IMG/VR virus record: IMGVR_UViG_3300023180_005138
Span: 1-64,000 of that record
Length of the DNA: 64,000 nucleotides
Strand: one strand, 5' to 3'
Source: a virus
Every line of letters begins with the position of its first letter. Position 1 is the stretch's first letter. The notes under the pieces are model-generated. The model was not told the DNA's origin. It did no database searches and saw nothing but the letters and a program-made list of their open reading frames with translations. Below are positions 47,938-56,208 of this stretch, one piece after another. The translations under genes and the position numbers were made by a program.

Positions 47938-49013
47938 ACAAAGACACTTTTTGCTCTCGTCCTTTTAATGAAATTAATATTGATATATATGGAGGTATTA
48001 GCCCTTGTTGTACCATGTATGGTAAGCCTTATCAATCTATAAATAACTATTTAAACAGCGATTTTCTAAAAGATTTAAAAAAAGACCTTACTACAGGAGT
48101 TAAAAGTACCTCGTGTTTTAGATGCTGGATACACGAAAACAGAGGAACTTGGTCAAATAGAGAACTTAATGAGATAAAAGACTCTATAAACTATGCACAT
48201 ATAAAGTTTTCTAATAAATGTAATTTGAAATGTCTAATGTGTAGTAAATACCATTCCTCAGCAATTGGACAAGAAGAAACTGGTAAAACAAACATAGTTA
48301 ATGCGTTTGATAATAATGTTTTAAAAGAAGATTTTTACAATAATATACTTCCTAAATTAGAAATAGCATGTATAAGTGGAGGTGAGCCTTTTTTATCAGA
48401 GGATCATTTGCATTTTCTACTACATGCTCATAAAGTTAACCCTGATTTGATGTTAATATATAATTCTAATGTTACAACTTCTAGTTATAAAGGTTATAAT
48501 TTTGTAGATTTATGGAAAAAATATAAACAAGTATGGGTATCCCCGTCGGTTGATGGGTTTGGTAACATTCAAGAATATCAGAGATATGGAAGTAAATGGG
48601 AGATAATAGAAGAAAATCTACTTTATTTTAAAAATTATATAAATTTTATACATTGCTGCGTATCAATCTATAATATTAGTAATATTACAAAATTAATTAA
48701 CTGGTGTGTTAAACATGATACTAAAATAAGGTTTTTCTACGTAAGTGATCTTTGGCTAGACGCAATTACACTACCAAAGTTAGAAAAGAAATTAATTATT
48801 GAAGAATATAAACAATTAAAAAATATTCCAGAAGATTTACAATTAGAAATAAAAAATAATATACTAGTACCTTTATTAAATGAGGTTCCAGAGAAGTATA
48901 GGATAGAAAATAATAAAAAATTTAAAGAACACACAAAAAAGAAAGATAGGATTAGAAATAAATCTTTTATAGAAGAAGTTCCTTTATTGAAAGAATGGTA
49001 TGAAAAAATATGA
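47928..49013 (+). CDS. radical SAM protein with N-terminal auxiliary-cluster (twitch-like) region
   Basis: 361 residues. The first ~75 residues hold CSRPFNEINIDIYGGISPCC and CFRCWIHE, like an SPASM/twitch auxiliary iron-sulphur site placed before the core. The core motif is CNLKCLMC (about 95-102), and SGGEPFL gives GGEP. Substrate unknown. Similar layout to the radical SAM protein at 21666-22631. Followed by pyrB, sharing 4 nt. Confidence 0.85.
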   Translation: MDINKDTFCSRPFNEINIDIYGGISPCCTMYGKPYQSINNYLNSDFLKDLKKDLTTGVKSTSCFRCWIHENRGTWSNRELNEIKDSINYAHIKFSNKCNLKCLMCSKYHSSAIGQEETGKTNIVNAFDNNVLKEDFYNNILPKLEIACISGGEPFLSEDHLHFLLHAHKVNPDLMLIYNSNVTTSSYKGYNFVDLWKKYKQVWVSPSVDGFGNIQEYQRYGSKWEIIEENLLYFKNYINFIHCCVSIYNISNITKLINWCVKHDTKIRFFYVSDLWLDAITLPKLEKKLIIEEYKQLKNIPEDLQLEIKNNILVPLLNEVPEKYRIENNKKFKEHTKKKDRIRNKSFIEEVPLLKEWYEKI

Positions 49014-49810
49014 CAATAAACCACTTGATTACACTAAATAATTGGAGCATAAATACTTTTAACAGGTTTTTTATAACTGTAGATGAGTTTAGAAAAAATA
49101 GATTTATGCCTCATACTAGTAATAAAATAGTCGCAAATTTATTTTATGAGCCTTCCACTAGAACAAGCTCTAGTTTTTACGCGGCTGCTAAAAAAGTCGG
49201 GGCTGATGTTATCTCTATTAACAACGTTAACTACTCAAGCGTAGCAAAAGGAGAAACTTTAGAAGACACTATAAGGACTTTAGCCTGTTATAGTCAAATT
49301 ATAGTACTTAGGCACCCGGAAATTGGAGCAGCAAAGCGTGCAGCTAATATTTCTCCAGTTCCAATTATAAATGCTGGTGACGGAGCAGGAGAACACCCGA
49401 CACAAACACTATTAGACCTATATACTATATATAAAAACTTTGGAAAAATAGAAGATTTAAAAATCGCGTTCGTTGGAGATAATAAAAATAGCAGAACAGT
49501 GCATTCTTTAGGTAAGGTTTTAGAAAAATGCGCTGAAGTTTACTATTGTGATGATTATTCTGTTGATAATATACCAGAATCAGACATATATTACTTAACA
49601 AGAGTACAAAAAGAGCGAGGAAGCTCTGGTAGTTATGAATTAACAAAAGAACATATTGATAAATTACCAGAAAAATGTATAGTTATGCACCCATTTCCTA
49701 GAAATGAAGAAATTCCTCAGTGGTTTGATAGCGATCCAAGAGCAAAATACTTTGAGCAAATGTCAAATGGGCTTTATGTCAGAATGGCAATACTTTATGA
49801 GAGACTATGA
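49010..49810 (+). CDS. pyrB: aspartate carbamoyltransferase catalytic subunit
   Basis: 266 residues (bacterial PyrB about 305). Carbamoyl-phosphate site FYEPSTRTSSSF (STRTS 49-53) and SVAKGETLEDT; HPEIGAAKRAA and NAGDGAGEHPTQTLLDLYTI are the substrate signature. MHPFPR...GLYVRMAILY closes the protein as in intact ATCases. All catalytic residues appear present; the shortening lies in the second domain. No regulatory PyrI is seen. Commits carbamoyl phosphate to pyrimidines, so it would raise dNTP supply during infection. Confidence 0.93.
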   Translation: MTINHLITLNNWSINTFNRFFITVDEFRKNRFMPHTSNKIVANLFYEPSTRTSSSFYAAAKKVGADVISINNVNYSSVAKGETLEDTIRTLACYSQIIVLRHPEIGAAKRAANISPVPIINAGDGAGEHPTQTLLDLYTIYKNFGKIEDLKIAFVGDNKNSRTVHSLGKVLEKCAEVYYCDDYSVDNIPESDIYYLTRVQKERGSSGSYELTKEHIDKLPEKCIVMHPFPRNEEIPQWFDSDPRAKYFEQMSNGLYVRMAILYERL

Positions 49811-51099
49811 ACAAAATTAACATAAAATCAGCAACAATTACAGATAAAATATACATAAAAGAAGAAGATATTCAAGATATTTCTGCTTTTGAACAAGCAT
49901 ATACATATCAAATTGTTGATGATTTTCACTATACCTATGAATATGACGAAGATACTGGAATATATACTGTTCCTAGCAATTCTTATGCTAAATTAGATAT
50001 AGAAACTGTTGAAGACTTAAGAAATTTTGAAGATTCTGAGAAAAAATTTGAATTTAAAGGGCAATTAAGAGAAGAACAGCAAGATATGGTAGATGCTTTC
50101 TTCCAAATCAAGGACAGGGTGCGTAGTGGACTATTCCAAGCACCTTGCGGCTGGGGTAAAACCTATGTAGGATGCAATCTTTTAGCCCGTGCTAACAAAC
50201 CCACTTTAATTTTAGTTCACACAAAGCTACTTTTTAGACAATGGATTGAAGAGTTAGAAAAACAAATACCAGGAATAAAAATTGGTCGAGTTGGAGACGG
50301 TCTTTTAGATATTCAAGACATTACAGTAGGCATTTATAAAAGTGTATTGAACAATATTCCTCAACTACATGATAAGTTTGGTCTTCTAATGGTTGACGAA
50401 GCTCATTTATGTCCTGCAGATATGTTCTCTCAAGCAGTAAATGCTATAAATTGTAGAGCAAAAATAGCTATTACAGCTACTCCTCGTAGAAAAGATGGAA
50501 AACATATAGTTTTAGACGACTATTTTACCACATTTAAGTCATATGCGTATGACCCACGAGTTCTTGCAACTCCAAAAGTTGAAATATACCAAACAGCTAT
50601 TAGATTTAATGTGGTTGACCCAAAACGAGATTGGAGTAGGCAAACTAACTCTCTAGCAAAAAATTCACAATTGCGCCGGCTGGTAGCTGAAAAAGCCATA
50701 TCAAAAGTGAGTGGAGGTCGCTGTATACTCATTTTAGGAGAACGTCTAGATTGGCTTCGTGAGTTAAATAAAATTATACCTGAATCAGTTCTTTTAATTG
50801 GAGAAACTGGGGAAGAACAACGTAAAGAAATATTAGATAACGTAGGTACAAAGTATAAAGTAGTTTTAACAACTAAGTTATTTGATGAAGGCATTAGCTG
50901 TCATAGACTTGATACTTTATTTTTAGTATTTCCTTCTAATAATCCCATAAAACTGGAACAAAGAATTGGTAGAATTATTAGAGAACATCCCGAAAAGAAA
51001 CGTCCTCTTATTTGTGATTTTTGGTTAACAGGACCGATAGTACAAAAACAACAAACTAATAGAAGAAACTGGTATATACAAAGAGGGTACTCTCTATGA
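49807..51099 (+). CDS. UvsW/T5 D10-like superfamily 2 helicase
   Basis: 430 residues. REEQQDMVDAFF (Q-like motif), Walker A APCGWGKTYVG, MVDEAHL (DEAH), ITATPRR (motif III), TKLFDEGISCHRLDTL (V) and QRIGRIIREHP (VI). Residues 1-75 form an N-terminal domain. Proteins of this type remodel forks and branched DNA. Coupled to pyrB upstream and an unknown gene downstream. Confidence 0.9.
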   Translation: MNKINIKSATITDKIYIKEEDIQDISAFEQAYTYQIVDDFHYTYEYDEDTGIYTVPSNSYAKLDIETVEDLRNFEDSEKKFEFKGQLREEQQDMVDAFFQIKDRVRSGLFQAPCGWGKTYVGCNLLARANKPTLILVHTKLLFRQWIEELEKQIPGIKIGRVGDGLLDIQDITVGIYKSVLNNIPQLHDKFGLLMVDEAHLCPADMFSQAVNAINCRAKIAITATPRRKDGKHIVLDDYFTTFKSYAYDPRVLATPKVEIYQTAIRFNVVDPKRDWSRQTNSLAKNSQLRRLVAEKAISKVSGGRCILILGERLDWLRELNKIIPESVLLIGETGEEQRKEILDNVGTKYKVVLTTKLFDEGISCHRLDTLFLVFPSNNPIKLEQRIGRIIREHPEKKRPLICDFWLTGPIVQKQQTNRRNWYIQRGYSL

Positions 51100-51557
51100 G
51101 TTTTTACTTTAACTGGTATGAGTTGCTTAAAAAATCCAAAAAGGATTACGATTCAATAATCGTATTGACATATGCTTCTACTTTTGGATATAATAAGAAA
51201 ATTGCAAATAGCTCGTTAGAATTAGTAAAAAAACTATATGTTCATAGAATACCAAACTGGTTAAATTCTAGTTTAATAACAAATAGAAGTTTTGAAATCT
51301 TTAATAATTATAGAGTTGAAGAACCTCAAAGCTATTTTAGAAATCCATCATTTCTCAAAACTGTTACACCAGTAACACATAAAATACAATACTTATGGTT
51401 GCTTTCGCACAGAAGAAATGATGATAAAAACCCATTTATTAACAGAGACTTTTTTAAGTTAAAAGAAATAGATGGTATAAAAAGTAACCCATTTATAAGT
51501 ATTGACAAAGATAAGATAAATTTTATCTTAGAAAATACCTACACACAAAGAACATAG
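51096..51557 (+). CDS. protein of unknown function
   Basis: 153 residues, aromatic and basic (SFYFNWYELLKKSKKDYDS, YLWLLSHRRNDDKNPF). No signal peptide. Position between the helicase and the ssDNA-binding protein suggests a DNA-metabolism role, but no motif is recognised. Confidence 0.5.
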   Translation: MSFYFNWYELLKKSKKDYDSIIVLTYASTFGYNKKIANSSLELVKKLYVHRIPNWLNSSLITNRSFEIFNNYRVEEPQSYFRNPSFLKTVTPVTHKIQYLWLLSHRRNDDKNPFINRDFFKLKEIDGIKSNPFISIDKDKINFILENTYTQRT

Positions 51558-51581
51558 TTCAACAAGAAAGGAAACACTATT

Positions 51582-52241
51582 ATGGTATCATGGGACAAAG
51601 CTAAAGGAAACGCCGGAGGTGGCGGTGGCGGACAACGCCGAGAAATTGAGAGACTAACTCTCCCAGTCGGAGAAACAAAGATTCGACTAATTGGAGAAGT
51701 TATGCCTCGTTATGTATATTGGGTAGTAACCACAGAAGGCAAAAAGATGCCTGTTGAGTGCTTACGTTTTGATCGTCAGAAGGAAACTTTTAATGAGTCA
51801 AATAAAGACCCAATGACAGAAATTGACGAAGAGATTTATGCTGATAAACCCCAATTTGCGTATGTTTGTAATGTAATTGATCGTGCAGACAATAAGATTA
51901 AGATTTTTGATCTTCGCTCTACGATTTACAAGCAGATTGTAGACTATGCTACAAATCCTGATTACGGTAATCCAGCAGATGATAGTACAGGATATGATAT
52001 TACTATTAAGAAGGAAAAGACAGGACCTCTACCACAGAATGTTAAATATTCTGTAATTCCTGCTCGTAATAATTCTGCTCTTACAGATTCAGATAAGGGC
52101 CTAGAGCTTTTTGAACTTGATAAGATTTACAAGCGTCAATCTTATGAAGAGCAAAAACAGTGGCTTCTTCAAAATACGGCTTATTTTGCTGAAGAAGCTT
52201 CTGATGAATTTAAGCCAGAAGCAGTAGAGGATCTCGACTAA
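51582..52241 (+). CDS. single-stranded DNA-binding protein (gp32-like)
   Basis: 219 residues. A Gly-rich N-terminal arm (GNAGGGGGGQRR) is followed by an OB-fold-like region (LPVGETKIRLIGEVMPRYVYWVV, FAYVCNVIDRADNKIKIFDLR) as in phage ssDNA-binding proteins. An acidic tail (DEFKPEAVEDLD) is suited to recruiting replication proteins. AAGGAAA precedes the ATG. Base use is less AT-rich than nearby, fitting high expression. Confidence 0.75.
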   Translation: MVSWDKAKGNAGGGGGGQRREIERLTLPVGETKIRLIGEVMPRYVYWVVTTEGKKMPVECLRFDRQKETFNESNKDPMTEIDEEIYADKPQFAYVCNVIDRADNKIKIFDLRSTIYKQIVDYATNPDYGNPADDSTGYDITIKKEKTGPLPQNVKYSVIPARNNSALTDSDKGLELFELDKIYKRQSYEEQKQWLLQNTAYFAEEASDEFKPEAVEDLD

Positions 52242-53066
52242 ATGGCAAAAAAGTCACTAAGTGATTTTACTACAGTAGAAGCAGAGGAAAATTCTGCTCC
52301 TACTGGGGCCTTATTAGTAGGCCCAGAAGGTCAGACACAAGTTGACCTACAAAAACTAAGAGAAACCTGTTCTGTATTTTTTGCTACACCTTGCTATGGT
52401 GGTATGATTACAGACCAGTACTTTTTAAGTATTTTTAAAGCATCTCAAGAATTAGTAAGGCATAATATTACCTTCCGACTAACAACCCTTAGAAACGAAA
52501 GCCTTGTTACACGAGCTAGAAACATTCTTACTGCAATGTTTTTAGATTCTGGTGCTAGTCACCTATTTTTTATTGATGCTGATATAGAATTTGAACAAGA
52601 CGCAATTATTAGAATGTTAGCTATGGATAAGCCTATTATCGCAGCAGCATATCCTAAAAAAGCTCTACCAATTCAATATGCTATGAATTTCAAGTATATT
52701 GATCCTGTAAAACAACAAATCAGAGTAGAAAACGGGGCAGTAGAAGTTTGGGACGCATCTACAGGATTCTTCTGTATTAAACGTGAAGTTTTCGAAAAAA
52801 TGATGGTTGAATATCCACACCTTCATTATAAGAATGATAGTAATATTGACCCTAAACTACAAAAATATTGCTATGCATTTTTTGATACAATGATTGATGA
52901 AGATGAAAATGGTGACAATCGTTATCTATCAGAAGATTATACTTTCTGTCGTCTTTGGCAAAAGATGGGAGGAGAAATTTGGATGGACCCTAATACTAAA
53001 CTAAATCACGTAGGATCATATACTTTTGAAGGTGATTTAGGTAAAATTATTAATATGAAGAGGTAA
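52242..53066 (+). CDS. GT-A-fold glycosyltransferase
   Basis: 274 residues. ATPCYGGMITDQYFLSIF start, LVTRARNILTAMFLDSG, then FFIDADIEFE gives the DxD metal site, and SEDYTFCRLWQKMGGEIWMDPNTKLNHVG the catalytic region. Immediately follows the ssDNA-binding gene rather than the sugar block, so modification of phage DNA or a virion protein is possible but unproven. Confidence 0.75.
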   Translation: MAKKSLSDFTTVEAEENSAPTGALLVGPEGQTQVDLQKLRETCSVFFATPCYGGMITDQYFLSIFKASQELVRHNITFRLTTLRNESLVTRARNILTAMFLDSGASHLFFIDADIEFEQDAIIRMLAMDKPIIAAAYPKKALPIQYAMNFKYIDPVKQQIRVENGAVEVWDASTGFFCIKREVFEKMMVEYPHLHYKNDSNIDPKLQKYCYAFFDTMIDEDENGDNRYLSEDYTFCRLWQKMGGEIWMDPNTKLNHVGSYTFEGDLGKIINMKR

Positions 53067-53069
53067 TCA

Positions 53070-54245
53070 GTGAAACGTATTCTACTATTAGGAAGTGGTG
53101 AATTAGGTAAAGAAGTTGTTATTAGTGCTAAAAGACTAGGAATGCATGTAGTAGCTTGCGATAACTACTTCGGAGCACCTGCTATGTCAGTAGCAGATCA
53201 TGATGTTACTTTTGATATGCTTGATGCAAAACAACTTGAACGTGTTATAGATAAATATAAACCTGATTATATTGTTCCTGAAATAGAGGCTATTGCTACA
53301 GAAGTTTTACTAAAGAAAGAAGCAGAAGGATACACAGTAGTACCCTCTGCTAAAGCTGTAAACCTTACAATGAATCGTGATAAAATTAGAGATCGGGCAG
53401 CGGAGCTAGGCATTCGTACTGCCCGATTTTCTTATGCAGAGTCTTTAGCTTCTTTATATTCTATTGCAGATGAAATTGGATACCCTTGTGTAATAAAACC
53501 AGTAATGAGTTCGAGTGGTAAGGGACAGTCGATAGCAAACTCTGTAGAAGACCTAGCTTCTTCTTGGCAATATGCTGTGGATAATATGAGAGGAGACAGA
53601 GAAAAAGTAATCATAGAAGAGTTTATTAAATTTGATTATGAAATCACTCTTCTCACAATTAAACAACAAAATGGTCCTACTTTATTTTGTCCTCCTATTG
53701 GGCACCACCAAGAAAGTGGTGATTATAAACATAGCTGGCAACCTGCTACAGAAGAAACTTTTACAGGACATATTATTGAATCAGATGCTAGACAAATTGC
53801 AAAAACTATAACAGACGATTTAGGAGGTTCTGGCATATTTGGAGTAGAGTTTTTTGTAATAACTTCTTCAGATAGACCAGAAGTTATATTTAGTGAATTA
53901 AGTCCTCGTCCACACGATACAGGTATGATCACTATGATATCTCAAGAATTATCAGAATTTGATCTACATGTTAGGGCATTTACTGGACTTCCTATACCAG
54001 AAATTAAAGTTAGACCTAATAAAAATAAATGGGCAAGTGCTACTATTAATATTCCATCTGATACTAAATCAGGGTTAGTTTATGATCTAGAAGGTATTGA
54101 AGAAGCATTGGAACTGGGATGTGATATTAGAATCTTTGGAAAACCAAGTACAAAACCTAATAGAAGAGTAGGAGTGTTACTGTCTAATAATTTAGATACA
54201 GCACTAGAGGCTCAGAAGTTAGTCAAAATCAAGACGCAAGTGTGA
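53070..54245 (+). CDS. purT: formate-dependent GAR transformylase (PurT)
   Basis: 391 residues from a GTG, the length of bacterial PurT (392). ILLLGSGELGKEVVISAKRLGMHVVACD is the nucleotide-site start; EIEAIATE follows; the ATP-grasp region has CVIKPVMSSSGKGQS, EEFIKFDYEITLLT and FSELSPRPHDTGM. It makes formyl-GAR from formate without folate. With PurS it points to purine synthesis support. Followed by a structured intergenic region. Confidence 0.95.
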   Translation: MKRILLLGSGELGKEVVISAKRLGMHVVACDNYFGAPAMSVADHDVTFDMLDAKQLERVIDKYKPDYIVPEIEAIATEVLLKKEAEGYTVVPSAKAVNLTMNRDKIRDRAAELGIRTARFSYAESLASLYSIADEIGYPCVIKPVMSSSGKGQSIANSVEDLASSWQYAVDNMRGDREKVIIEEFIKFDYEITLLTIKQQNGPTLFCPPIGHHQESGDYKHSWQPATEETFTGHIIESDARQIAKTITDDLGGSGIFGVEFFVITSSDRPEVIFSELSPRPHDTGMITMISQELSEFDLHVRAFTGLPIPEIKVRPNKNKWASATINIPSDTKSGLVYDLEGIEEALELGCDIRIFGKPSTKPNRRVGVLLSNNLDTALEAQKLVKIKTQV

Positions 54246-54345
54246 CGTCTTAGGAAAGTAGCGCACTCCGTGCGCCCGGCTGTGTCTCTCCGAGACAACG
54301 TGAATGAACATCTTAGGTCAGCGCTGTCCAACAGCTGTTCACCTG
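54231..54345 (+). ncRNA. candidate structured RNA between purT and the dCMP deaminase
   Basis: GC-rich compared with the surrounding genome. Consecutive hairpins: AAGACG/CGTCTT (54231-54236, 54246-54251); GCGCAC-TCC-GTGCGC (54261-54275); TGTCTC-TCC-GAGACA (54283-54297); TGAACA/TGTTCA (54305-54310, 54336-54341) enclosing GCTGT-CCA-ACAGC (54323-54335). Three hairpins have three-base loops of TCC or CCA. TCTTAGG occurs twice (54248, 54311). No known RNA family is recognised; no U-tract, so not a simple terminator. Confidence 0.45.
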
Positions 54346-54383
54346 CGGTGGTATTTATTCACTAATTATGCACATAGAATAGC

Positions 54384-54426
54384 ATACTTTTTGCCTTTCG
54401 GCAAGTATATAAAATTAAAATTTTAT
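54384..54426 (+). other. hairpin and AT palindrome
   Basis: A TTGCC-TTTC-GGCAA hairpin (54391-54404) is followed by ATAAAATT-AA-AATTTTAT (54409-54426), a perfect 8-bp palindrome. Could be a terminator of the upstream transcript or regulator sites for the next gene. Confidence 0.35.
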
Positions 54427-54448
54427 CGTTGCTCTTTCTGGTGCAACG

Positions 54449-54481
54449 CTGTCATAAAACTGTAACAAAACTGTGATATAT
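54449..54481 (+). repeat. three 11-bp tandem repeats before the dCMP deaminase
   Basis: CTGT occurs at 54449, 54460 and 54471, each followed by an A-rich heptamer, giving three direct repeats with an 11-bp period, about one helical turn. They end 6 nt before the start codon. They could position a regulator. Confidence 0.4.
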
Positions 54482-54486
54482 TTATA

Positions 54487-54933
54487 ATGAAACTAAAACA
54501 TATTCATGCTCATATGAAATCTGCTTTTAACTATGCAGAGTGTTCCACAGCCGTCCGTCTTCAGGTCGGCTGTGTTATTGTAAAAGAAGATCGTATTATT
54601 AGCATCGGATACAACGGTATGCCAAGTGGTTGGAACAACTGTTGCGAAGACACTGTATTTTTTCAAGGTGGCAAGCAATTAGTAGAGCCTATACTAAAAA
54701 CAAAACCAGAAGTACTACATGCAGAATCTAATGCTATAGCTAAACTAGCACGATCACCTGAGAGTGGAGAAGGAGCTGTAGCTTTTATTACCCACGCTCC
54801 TTGTTTAGATTGTGCAAAACTTTTGTATCAAGCTGGTATCTGTGAAGTATACTACTCTCATAGCTATAGACTCACAGATGGAATAGATTTTTTAAAACAG
54901 TGTAAGATTAAAGTTCATCAGGTAGAACTATGA
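54487..54933 (+). CDS. dCMP deaminase
   Basis: 148 residues. Zinc site: LHAESNAIAKL (His, catalytic Glu) and APCLDCAKLLYQAG (two Cys). SIGYNGMPSGWNNCCED is the family signature of ComEB/T4 Cd-type deaminases. Converts dCMP to dUMP for dTMP synthesis. It works with the ribonucleotide reductase and dNMP kinase encoded downstream. Confidence 0.93.
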   Translation: MKLKHIHAHMKSAFNYAECSTAVRLQVGCVIVKEDRIISIGYNGMPSGWNNCCEDTVFFQGGKQLVEPILKTKPEVLHAESNAIAKLARSPESGEGAVAFITHAPCLDCAKLLYQAGICEVYYSHSYRLTDGIDFLKQCKIKVHQVEL

Positions 54934-55166
54934 AAAGAGTGATGTTTTCTGCTAAATTAAGTGATGAACTTGCAGAAGAACTCACAGATGCTATAGTAGA
55001 GATGCTACAAGAGGAACCTGAGATAGAGATTAAAGATCTATCTCGTAGATTAAAAATAGAGACGATTAATCTTCCCTGGGGAGTTGATTCTCCCTTTGCC
55101 TATATATTTAAAGAAGATCAAAAAACCTGGTGTTGTCTCAAACCTCAATATAGAAAGAGAGACTAA
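54930..55166 (+). CDS. small protein of unknown function
   Basis: 78 residues, acidic and helical at the start (KLSDELAEELTDAIVEMLQEEPEIEIKDLSRRL), then INLPWGVDSPFAYIFKED. Shares 4 nt with the dCMP deaminase gene. No family recognised. Confidence 0.5.
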   Translation: MKRVMFSAKLSDELAEELTDAIVEMLQEEPEIEIKDLSRRLKIETINLPWGVDSPFAYIFKEDQKTWCCLKPQYRKRD

Positions 55167-55168
55167 AA

Positions 55169-56128
55169 ATGGATGCAGTAACTATTTGGATGGCGATCGG
55201 ATTTCTCATGGCCGCATATAGTGTTATAGCAAACGATTCAGTCCAAACGCTTGGAACTTGGATTGCATCAAATAACGAACGATTCCACTGGACAGTTTTA
55301 TGGACCGCCTCTTCGGCGGTTTTGCTTTGGGCGCTATGGTTCGGTTGGTATATCAATGGAGGCGACATTTCATATGGTCGCCTAACTAAGATACCTTTCC
55401 AAGAGGTTCAATGGTATCATGCAGCTGCTCCAGCAATCCTTCTACTTCTAACTCGTGTGGGTGTCCCTGTCTCTACTTCCTTCCTCGTTCTCTCTGCATT
55501 TGCATCAACCTTTGTGTTAGAAAAGATGTTGATGAAATCTATCATGGGATATGCTGTAGCAGCTGTCACTGCCTACGCACTTTGGCATATCATTGCTCGA
55601 TTAATTAATGAAAAGAAGCCTATCGGTGATCACTGGAGTCGCCCATACTGGCGTGTAGCACAGTGGGTAACTACTGGTCTACTTTGGTGGACTTGGTTAT
55701 CACATGATATGGCAAACATTGCAGTGTTTCTTCCCAGACAAGTTCCATGGGATTTAATGATTATCATTTCAATCATCTTTGTCGCAGGACTAGGATGGAT
55801 GTTTATGGAACGTGGAGGTAAGATTCAAAATATTGTGTTAGAAAAATCTACAACACGATATATTAGATCAGCTACGTTAATTGATTTAGCGTATTTTGTT
55901 ATTCTCTACTTCTTCAAAGAACTCAATAATATTCCAATGTCAACCACATGGGTATTCGTTGGTCTACTGACAGGACGAGAACTAGCAATTGCTTCTGTAT
56001 ATAATACTAAGATGAAACAAATCTTTCCTTTAGTCACTCGTGATTTTATGAAAATGATGATTGGTCTTGGTGCTTCAGTAGGCATTGTACTATTAATTCA
56101 TTATGTAATTGTACCTAACGGTTACTAG
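55169..56128 (+). CDS. PiT-like phosphate (or sulphate) permease
   Basis: 319 residues with about eight to nine membrane helices. Two inverted-repeat motifs of PiT transporters are recognisable: ANDSVQTLGTWIASN near the start (compare AND-AN--GT), GVPVSTSFLVLSAFAS and NNIPMSTTWVFVGLLTGRELA (compare PVSTTH...G). Shorter than bacterial PitA (about 500). A phage-encoded importer would relieve phosphate limits in infected cells. Family call is by motif; the ion is not certain. Confidence 0.65.
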   Translation: MDAVTIWMAIGFLMAAYSVIANDSVQTLGTWIASNNERFHWTVLWTASSAVLLWALWFGWYINGGDISYGRLTKIPFQEVQWYHAAAPAILLLLTRVGVPVSTSFLVLSAFASTFVLEKMLMKSIMGYAVAAVTAYALWHIIARLINEKKPIGDHWSRPYWRVAQWVTTGLLWWTWLSHDMANIAVFLPRQVPWDLMIIISIIFVAGLGWMFMERGGKIQNIVLEKSTTRYIRSATLIDLAYFVILYFFKELNNIPMSTTWVFVGLLTGRELAIASVYNTKMKQIFPLVTRDFMKMMIGLGASVGIVLLIHYVIVPNGY

Positions 56129-56148
56129 AATTTAAATTTAAATAGTTC

Positions 56149-56186
56149 TGGACAATTATGGGATAGTGTAGTAAAATACACTATCC
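56149..56186 (+). promoter_or_regulatory. promoter with 10-bp perfect inverted repeat (sbcD operon)
   Basis: TGGACA (56149-56154), 17 bp, TAAAAT (56172-56177). GGATAGTGTA (56161-56170) and TACACTATCC (56177-56186) form a perfect 10-bp inverted repeat centred on the -10. Strong operator candidate. Confidence 0.75.
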
Positions 56187-56208
56187 TTAAATTTTTGGAG
56201 AAGCTAGA

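Noticed and set aside
54231-54486. A tRNA gene in the purT-dCMP deaminase gap
   Set aside because: No acceptor stem, T-loop TTCGA motif or CCA end could be arranged; hairpins have three-base loops unlike a cloverleaf.
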